Positions 34,786 through 64,000 of a DNA stretch of 64,000 nt are shown piece after piece. The notes beneath the pieces were generated by a model, which saw only the letters and a list, made by a program, of their open reading frames with translations, was not told where the DNA came from and ran no database searches. Source of the stretch: Tubulanus polymorphus (lineage: Eukaryota; Nemertea; Palaeonemertea; Tubulaniformes; Tubulanidae). A program made the position numbers and the translations under genes. Position 1 is the first letter of the stretch. Every line of letters begins with the position of its first letter. The stretch covers positions 1,954,072-2,018,071 of the forward strand of contig NC_134034.1 in the NCBI RefSeq assembly GCF_964204645.1, written 5' to 3'.

Positions 34786-35694
34786 TTTTGCGCAACCAAG
34801 TTCAATCTTCGAGCAGAATATTGACTAAATGACTAGGATTTCAAACTGAAGAACATCCTTTACCCATCATCGAAAGTTAAATACGGCTAAGGACTACACG
34901 AGCCCTTGCTCCTAAAAAGGAAAATATCCAAAATATTAATTCATATCAATGAAATATGGATTAACAGCGCACCGCCTACCTCTAATCTATAAACAACACA
35001 ATGGACAGAATATAATGTTATCACGGTTTGACCCCACTGGAAATTAAAACCTCTAAGTCAAAACTATCATCATCCCTCAAAAAGTTTAACGTTTAAGATC
35101 GGGGGCCCAGTGCGTACCGCCCACGACTTAGATTTAAGACCGGTCTCAGCTCAAGTTCTGTTTCTAAAGCCGATCTAACACAACTTTAGACTGGCCAAAA
35201 CTTATATTCGTTTGTATAGGCAATCTAACAACTTTAGACCAGTCTAAGCTCAATGGCAGTTCTATCACCGATCTAAGCAGTTGAAACCGACTTTATTTCA
35301 AGTTCGGGTTAAGTCTCGACTGGGCCCTAGTTCCGCGTAGATACGGTAGAATTTCGATGAACAGAAAGTTCACAGTTACGAATTTTTCGCGGCATTTTTT
35401 TTTTAGTCGGTATTTCTAGATTTAAAGCGCCCCCTCGTCGGAAACGTGAAAGCATTTCTACAACAGTTCCCCTCAGCCCGTAAGCCGCCCACCCCTATAT
35501 ACCCATCTGTACAGTCGAAAGAGCTTTCAAATCGAAAATCCTTTTTTCCAAACGAGAAGACCTTGAAATCTACCTTAAGTTAGGAATATGGTGTGGGGAA
35601 TTTATAAGCCTAGTTAAAAAGTTTTCCTTCGAACCCCTAGTACTTCATCATCGCGCCGGTATTACAAATAATATCCAAACTACAGGGATTATAT

Positions 35695-35850
35695 TACCAG
35701 GAAAGATGGCCGCCTCCATAAATCCCTCGATGACACCACTAACAACTATCGCAGTGACATTTATGTAATGAATCAAATCACTTTCTTCGACAATTCGATG
35801 ATGTCATAGGGGGATTTACGGAGGCAGTTATCTAAGGTATCGCTATAAAA
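35695..35850. repeat. Head-to-head pair of GATGTCAT elements
   Basis: One copy in reverse orientation (GGCCGCCTCCATAAATCC, 35710) faces one in forward orientation (TTCGATGATGTCATAGGGGG, 35795). Confidence 0.8.
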
Positions 35851-35944
35851 TGTCACATAGCAAGCGAGAATTCTTGAAAAGTATTTTTTGTGGAGTTACA
35901 CTCGAACCCAGTTCCACAGCTGCAAGTTGAGAGTTAGCTCAAAT

Positions 35945-36385
35945 GGTAAAAGTGAGTTTTCAATACATAATTCTACAGTCAAAATCAGTTCATTTCAATT
36001 GACTTTAATTCTACATTCAAAATCAGTTCATTTCAATTGATTTTAACTCTACATTTAAAATCAGTTCATTTCAATTGATTTTAACTCTACATTTAAAATC
36101 AGTTCATTTCAATTGATTTTAACTCTACAGTCAAAATCAGTTCATTTTCAATGATTCTAACTCTACATTTAAAATCAGTTCATTTTCGATGATTTTAACT
36201 CTACAGTCAAAATCAGTTCATTTTCGATGATTTTAACTCTACATTCAAAATCAATTCATTCAATTGACTTTAACTCTACAGTTAAAATCAATTCATTCAA
36301 TTGACTTTAACTCTACAGTCAAAATCAGTTCATTTTCAATGATTTCAACTCTACATTCAAAATCAGTTCATTGTCTTTACTTGAA
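35945..36385. repeat. 37-bp minisatellite, about 12 copies
   Basis: Unit TCAAAATCAGTTCATTTCAA plus TTGATTTTAACTCTACA. Diverged copies recur at 36780-37040. It would lie in the 3' flank or 3'UTR of KIF5. Confidence 0.9.
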
Positions 36386-37434
36386 GGAGTCCAAAGCCTT
36401 AACCCGCAGCTGTGGAACTGCGTCCTGGATATCTGCATTTATACACGATATATAATAGATATGTGAATTGTTCCCACGGTGTAAAAGCATTCACTACATA
36501 ATACATCATACATAGAACATTATAACGAATATTATTGAAATCATTACAAACTTTTTATCGACATTTTTCGTTTCGATTCTCGATTTCTAGCTAAGTGCGA
36601 AAGATTGCCATTAATCAGCTGTGGACCCGGTTCCGCAGTACGGAGATTGACTCTAAAACGGCTAAAAAGATTAGTTCATTCGGTAAACATCGAATTTAAG
36701 AGTCGTATCTACTGAACGGCTGTAGAAATGACTCTAGGAGTCAGTTTCGGTCAAGTTTCACTCGTAAATGCACAGTTGTAGGATAAATTTGACCGCAGAG
36801 TTAAAATCAGTTCATGTTTATCGATGCTTTTTACTAAAAATCAGTTCACGTTGTTTTTTACCGGACAATCAAAATCTAACGGAGAATCACAGAGTTTCGT
36901 GTTAATTATGAGTTAAAATCAGTTCATGTTTATTGATGTTTTTTTACTAAAAATCAGTTCACGTTGTTTTTTACCGGATAATCAAAATCTAACAGAATCA
37001 CAGAGTTTCATGTTAATTATGAGTTAAAATCAGTTCATTTTCAACGTTTTAAGTCCATAGAGTCAAATTCGAGCAGGGAACTTAAGATTCGGGTCCGCAT
37101 TTTCGGTTTAACGTTAAATTCTCTAATTCTAGAATTAAAATAAGCCCATTAGAAATCATTTTAACCGCTTAAGAGTCAAATTCTAGCTGGGAACTGCGGA
37201 ACTAGGTCCACGGAACACATTTAAGGTTTGACGATTGAAAGTGATTCTGTTTAGGATATGATGTTCGTCTATCTTACGATAATTATCCATTACATCGTTG
37301 ATATTATAAGTAATGTTTTTTTTGTATTCTATAATGTTAACACCAGGGGGCGTCGTCGTCGTCGTGTGTGACCGTTGCGTCACGTGACCGGAGGATTTGA
37401 CTCGCCTTGACGCGATTGCGCGCGCGGTCCAAAC

Positions 37435-59220
<21,786 letters not shown>

Positions 59221-59341
59221 CTGAAATTGAAACAGGAGTAAAATACAAATCAAAGACAGCAGGGCACGAATTTCTATGAAGGGTATCATGAAAACCTGGT
59301 TCCGCAGTCCCGGGTATCAATTCAGACTCATCTTAAGTTAA

Positions 59342-59758
59342 CCCTTTCAGTACAACTACACCAGGGTGCGGTGTAAAGTTGGTTTTAGACTTTGCTAGAT
59401 GCAGTGTAACGATGTAACTAGTAGACATTGGAAGTGGTAAAAACGCATATAACTTCTCAGTGCGTCTACACCACACAGCGCGGTGTATAAATTGGAGATG
59501 GATTTTGTAAGTACACCGCATCACGGTGTATCGATGTAAATAGTTTTTATTTCTATTGAAAGGTGGCAGCACCTGTTGATCATTATGAAATATACTAGTA
59601 ACTAACGATACACTGCACCACAAGGCAGACACAAATATAACAGTATATTCCTAATACACCGCACTGTTGGGTAGACACAATATAGCAGTATGCATGTTGA
59701 ATTCTCCAAAATTTTCAATATATCCAGGTTTAAGAATCGCACAAGCACAGAAAGGGTT
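59342..59758. mobile_element. TTAA MITE, CCCTTTCA family (copy 4, rearranged)
   Basis: Starts TTAA|CCCTTTCAGTACAACT and ends CACAGAAAGGGTTTTAA. Longer than the 281-bp copies because an internal block with GTGCGTCTACACC and CACCGCATC repeats is duplicated. Confidence 0.75.
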
Positions 59759-60402
59759 TTAAGATAATCCGAGGTTAATTCGACAACGGAACAGCAGGTG
59801 GCAGATGAGCTTCTAATAACGGGGGACGACTCTTTTCCGGAGATGTGTGAAATATTCGCAAAGTTCTAGCAGTGAGGGTCGGTTTTATAGACCGCTGCGG
59901 ACCCGGTTCCGTGGTGAGTTAAAATCAGTTTCAACTCCGGAAGTTGAATTTCAGGACCAGAACCAGCGGAAGCGGGTCCTAGGATCGGTTTCAACTTAAA
60001 CCCTGCGGTCAGTTTCGTTTAGATGACTCGGGACCCGGGTTCCGCAGTTGCGCGAGTTGAAATTTGATTCTACCGATAAAGAATTGAGGATGAACTGATT
60101 CTAATGCAGAGTCACGCAATCGTGTTCAGAGTCGGTGATGATATTTGAAACGAATCAATTCTAACTCGTGGCAGTAAATTCTAACTGACGCCCGCTGCGG
60201 AACTGGATCTCGTTCGGACTATAAAACCAGACCCGAGCGTCTGAAGCGGTGATAGTTAAGCGGCTACGAGGGGTCGGTACTGACGACTGGCGTTTGAGTC
60301 GAATACTAGGTGGATAAACTAATTCGACTCAAGTTTACGTCGCAAGTCGATTCGGTGAACAAGAACCGAATTCAACGAACCTAAATCGAAATTGAATAAA
60401 AG

Positions 60403-60627
60403 TTAGGCTAAAAAAAATTGATACCTTGTTTCTCCGCTCTGCTGAGCTTAAAAGTTGACCCGGCCGGCCGCCTATCTACCCTGTACATTACTTTTTTTAA
60501 AATCATGATCAAGCTAAGAATAACAGGCCCGGCAGTTATAGAAATGAACTGTTTAGAAATTTTATCATATTTTACAAAAATGACCCGGCTGCTGCGGAGA
60601 AACAAGGTATCATTTTTGTTTAGCCTT
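60403..60627. mobile_element. MITE, TACCTTGTTTCTCCGC family (copy 3, most complete)
   Basis: TTAGGCTAAAAAAAATTGAT ACCTTGTTTCTCCGC at the left pairs with GCGGAGAAACAAGGTATCAT TTTTGTTTAGCC at the right, giving ~35-bp inverted ends. Confidence 0.85.
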
Positions 60628-60672
60628 AGCTTTTCTTCTTTTTTTCAACCCACGGTCAACTACCAATTATCC

Positions 60673-60795
60673 GGGGCTGCAGTTGCTCAAAAATTGATTA
60701 GAGTTAACCAGTGGATAGTTGACATAGTGACAATTGAAAGTACATTTGTAACTACGGTATTTATCTTGAACAAATCTTTGAGCAACTGGCTCCGG
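60673..60795. mobile_element. MITE, GTTGCTCAAAA family
   Basis: GGGGCTGCAGTTGCTCAAAA at the left, TTTGAGCAACTGGCTCC at the right; internally identical in layout to 9233-9362. Confidence 0.8.
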
Positions 60796-61984
60796 AACGC
60801 TTCAAGCCCCCCAAAAACGTTTCCACCCAATCCTGGCCGATTTTACCAAATTCATTATATAACCGACGAATTAGAGCACATTTTTGAAGGTGGTTAGACT
60901 CTATTTTGCATTTGATAATTAAGCACAAAGTGCATAAATGCCGAGGACAATCGACTACAGTATTTCAAAATTCAATTCCGATATTTCGCAATGATTTTCA
61001 AGGTTCTTCAACACATCACGGAATCTCGTTAATCCCTGATATATAATTTCACTGATCCTCGACCAAAAATTCCCCGATTAAATTGCAAGATATCCTCGGT
61101 AGGGGCTGTTTCTAATCAAGAGGTTCCTCGTGCCATGACTCGTCATCAGCAAAAACAACAAGACACCAACAATTCAAAATTCCCCGATTTTCAAGAACAG
61201 AGTCCCCGATTTTCCCTGCACGGAAAAAGAAAACCAGAATTGGCAAATTTCGCTGATCAATCTAAGGCTTGATGATGTCATATTCACCTAATACCGTATA
61301 CTACTAGTACGCATATACTTGACAACTGAAATAAACAATTCACACGACTTAAATATCAACCAAAAAAAAAAACGGATCAAGTACGAAAACAATTCCTTAA
61401 ACGAAGCCAATAGAAAACTCATTCCCTAGAGCTAAATAACAAAAAGACGTTGACATTTTTTCTCTCACACATTTCGTGAACAACAAGCTCGGAGGAGGGG
61501 GACAAAACAAATGCTGCCAAAATGTTGACGCAATCAAGAAGTTTTTAGCATCTTAGCAAATGCGTAAGAAAAAAAAAGTCCAAACAGAGCCACCCACCAG
61601 AGAAAGGAAGGCTCCGAACATTATAAGGTTATTCTCGGAGCCACCCGTTTAAGGCATGGATTTGAATGTTTTGATTTAGATGTTCTAAAACAAACATTCA
61701 GACCGACCGTAGTTTTGTCCATAGTTTTGCCCGCATTTTTGCCCTTCAAATACGGCAAAATCAAAACAGTATTGTTTCTTTTCCGCATGGCAAAAAATAG
61801 CGAGCTAAAAATATTCGACCCCGTTTTGTAAAGCTCTTCGTTCTCGACTCAAAATGACGAGGCACCTGCAGTGAACCTGGAACAATTCACTATAAACAAG
61901 AAATAGACCAGCATGAGTTACAACTAGTTTCACATGATTGATTTGAAATAACAGATATAGTACCTATCTAGTACACAAAATATT

Positions 61985-62545
61985 GGGTAAAAGACAGTCA
62001 ATTGTATTTCACAAACTCTTGCTCAGTATTCGACACCAACTCTGGGTAGAATTTTACCGGTCTCAACTTTACCGCAGTAAGAGACAGAGTCTACTGTATT
62101 TCACAAACTCTTACTCAGTATTCGACACCAACTCGGGGTAGAATTTTACCAGTCTCAACTTTACCGCAGTATGAGACAGAGTCTACTGTATTTCACGAAC
62201 TCTTACTCAGTATTCGACACCAACTCGGGGTAGAATTTTACTGGTCTCAACTTTACCGCAGTAAGAGACAGAGTCTACTGTATTTCACAAACTCTTACTC
62301 AGTATTTGACACCAACTCGGGATAGAATTTTACCAGTCTCAACTTTACCGCAGTAAGAGACAGAGTTTACTATATTTCACAAACTCTTACACAGTATTTG
62401 ACACCAACTCTGGGTAGAATTTTACCGGTCTCAACTTAACCGCAGTAAGAGACAGAGTCTACTGTATTTCATAAACTCTTACTCAGTATTTGACACCGAC
62501 TCGGGGTACAATTTTACCAATTTCAACTTTACCACAGTTAAGAGA
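61985..62545. repeat. 92-bp minisatellite, 6 copies
   Basis: Unit ACTCTTACTCAGTATTCGAC, ACCAACTCGGGGTAGAATTT, TACCAGTCTCAACTTTACCG, CAGTAAGAGACAGAGTCTAC, TGTATTTCACAA. It contains AGAGTCTACTGTA, the end sequence of the ACAGTAGACTCC MITEs. Confidence 0.93.
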
Positions 62546-62595
62546 CAACTGCTGGTGGTTGATGGATTTGTGGATATTCATTCAGTCAACATCCA

Positions 62596-62617
62596 CATAT
62601 AAATATATATATATATA
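62596..62617. repeat. (AT)n microsatellite
   Basis: ATATATAAATATATATATAT run, 35-60 bp upstream of the candidate ORF start at 62655. Confidence 0.8.
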
Positions 62618-62654
62618 TCGGCAGACAACATATCGGCTATGAGCCGACGTCGCC

Positions 62655-62858
62655 ATGGAAACCGTCTACCGCAGGAATACGGAGCGACGGGCCGTGAATT
62701 GTAAAATGGTTTTTTGTTCGGTGAACGCTGAACAGTTTCTAGGGGAGGATAATCCATCGTCAAACAACAGCATCAGCAACTCATATCCTCTGACAGAGAC
62801 AAACACCGGGCAAACCGGTTTGACGACCGATTCTCAAAAACGATGTCACAAAATCTAG
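62655..62858 (+). CDS. Candidate small ORF, 67 aa, antisense in KIF5 intron
   Basis: ATG in an excellent context (GTCGCCATGG), encoding METVYRRNTERRAVNCKMVF and continuing to a stop at 62858, with Asn/Ser/Thr-rich second half. It lies downstream of an AT-rich tract. No family is recognised, no signal peptide or helix is clear, and a chance ORF in a repeat-rich intron is quite possible. Confidence 0.2.
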   Translation: METVYRRNTERRAVNCKMVFCSVNAEQFLGEDNPSSNNSISNSYPLTETNTGQTGLTTDSQKRCHKI

Positions 62859-62874
62859 AAGAAATAGATGAATA

Positions 62875-63295
62875 AATCCCCCAATGACATAACTATACCT
62901 ACTAGTCATATGATCTATAGACACTTCCAGAAAAGATGTCTGCCTCCATAAATCTCCCTATGACATCATCAAATTGTCCACTAGTGATTTGAGCTATATA
63001 GACACTTCCAGAAAAGATGTCTGCCTCCATAAATCTCACTATGACATCATCAAATTGTCTACTAGTGATATGATCTATAGACACTTCGAGAAAAGATGTC
63101 TGCCTCCATAAATCCCCTATGACGTCATAAAATTGTCTACTAGTGTAAACACTTCTAGAAAAGATGTCTGCCTCCATAAATCCCCCTATGACATCATCAA
63201 ATTACCTACTAGTGATTTGATCTATAGACACTTCGAGAAAAGATGTCTGCCTCCATAAATCCCCCTATGACATCATCACTTACCTACTAGCGAAG
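62875..63295 (-). repeat. GATGTCAT element array
   Basis: Five reverse copies with CCCCCTATGACATCATCAAA or variants. Confidence 0.9.
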
Positions 63296-63870
63296 GTGCA
63301 GGGTGCATTCGATTAGCAAAAATTGTTAGGAGTTGAAAGAATATTGATTTAGGGGATTCTAATGATTAGTTCAGGAGGTGCAGTTTATATATTATCATCA
63401 AACAATACCCATTCACCATGTCTATCTACACCTACCACCATCAAAATTCATCATCAAGACAAAATCGAGGTCCCCTAGCCCCCCACACCTGCAGGGTCAA
63501 TTAAACTCGACAATTTCATGCACCAAATATTCAACTAAAGCTGAAAGCAGATTCCTCGAAAGCGTCATCGGGATATGTATCAGGTGATTGAGACCCCGGG
63601 ATAGAGCCTGTCCCCTTAATCAACTACAGCGCTTACAAGCAAGCATAGTTCAAAATTCACAAACAGTTTTCGATATAAAATTTCACTAATCTTAAAAAGA
63701 GACACTTCAAAATTCTGAACCATTTTTGAATGATTTTTTTGTATTTTTTTTTGGGGGGGGAGGGTTATTCTTTTGTTAGAACAAACGCATCACAAATCAA
63801 TAAACGAAGCGAGAACAAAACTTAAATAAACAACGAATCAAAATCAACGACGAAATAAAGTGCAATTTAA

Positions 63871-63917
63871 CCCTTTCAGCGCGTGTGGCCTCTCTAAACC
63901 ACTCAGCACTGAAAGGG
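63871..63917. mobile_element. TTAA MITE, CCCTTTCA family (47-bp remnant)
   Basis: TTAA|CCCTTTCAGCGCGTG ... AGCACTGAAAGGG|TTAA with both ends and both TTAA sites present but almost the whole interior deleted. Confidence 0.8.
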
Positions 63918-64000
63918 TTAATAAAAACAAAAACAAGTTAGTGAAAAGCGCGTTTTTAGATTTTCTTTTTTCTTTTCAATTCAAAAGAAACGGCGTTGAA

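Larger units (their letters stand above)
59221..64000. other. KIF5 first intron (upstream part)
   Basis: No sequence resembling the expected first kinesin exon (IKVVCR.RP) was found on the minus strand, so the intron or intergenic DNA extends past the window. It holds copies of the CCCTTTCA, TACCTTGTTTCTCCGC and GTTGCTCAAAA MITE families, a 92-bp minisatellite, GATGTCAT elements at 62875-63290 and one candidate small ORF at 62655. Confidence 0.6.

Noticed and set aside
59221-64000. First coding exon of KIF5
   Set aside because: I looked on the minus strand for the IKVVCR.RP block expected before GKVYIFDK and did not find it; it must lie beyond 64000.

Overview
This is eukaryotic nuclear DNA from an invertebrate animal. 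The genes are split by many GT-AG introns, the exons are CpG-rich inside AT-rich introns, and every gap is filled with short inverted-repeat elements, minisatellites and decayed LINEs. The kinesin sequence recalls sea-urchin and lophotrochozoan kinesin-1, so a marine bilaterian is likely; the species cannot be named from the sequence.

Layout. (1) 1-1932, minus: 5' part of an MFSD12-like transporter running off the left edge. (2) 3932-5019, minus: two N-terminal exons of a COQ10-like mitochondrial protein; its START-domain exons were not found between here and MFSD12. (3) 5848-6719, minus: the last two exons of a LAGE3/Pcc1-type KEOPS subunit. (4) 8011-12930, plus: a complete six-exon ARL5 GTPase (178 aa), possibly sharing a promoter region with the LAGE3 gene. 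(5) 12.9-30 kb: mostly repeats, LINE remnants, and a puzzling plus-strand locus (about 17.3-25.8 kb) of duplicated exon-like modules ending in different short lysine-rich tails. (6) 30028-30222, minus: a small gene for a secreted, cysteine-free basic peptide. (7) 37435-59220, minus: kinesin-1 heavy chain (KIF5), 25 exons found; only the first coding exon(s) lie outside. (8) 59.2-64 kb: KIF5 first-intron DNA.

The main result is the KIF5 reconstruction. Every splice phase agrees from the beta-strand before the P-loop to the tail. The apparent stop at 43608 overlaps a good splice donor. Splicing there joins five further exons down to 37435, giving a long tail of the sea-urchin type, with a second choice of ending from a GTNNGT tandem donor.

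The repeat landscape is the second theme. An ~80-bp element carrying TGATGTCAT occurs in at least 13 clusters in both orientations, some packed against KIF5 motor exons. A TTAA-flanked CCCTTTCA element occurs five times. Several minisatellites contain the terminal repeats of nearby inverted-repeat elements. The ORF-level proteins act in unrelated processes (lysosomal transport, coenzyme Q, tRNA modification, Golgi traffic, axonal transport); no operon-like logic is expected or seen.
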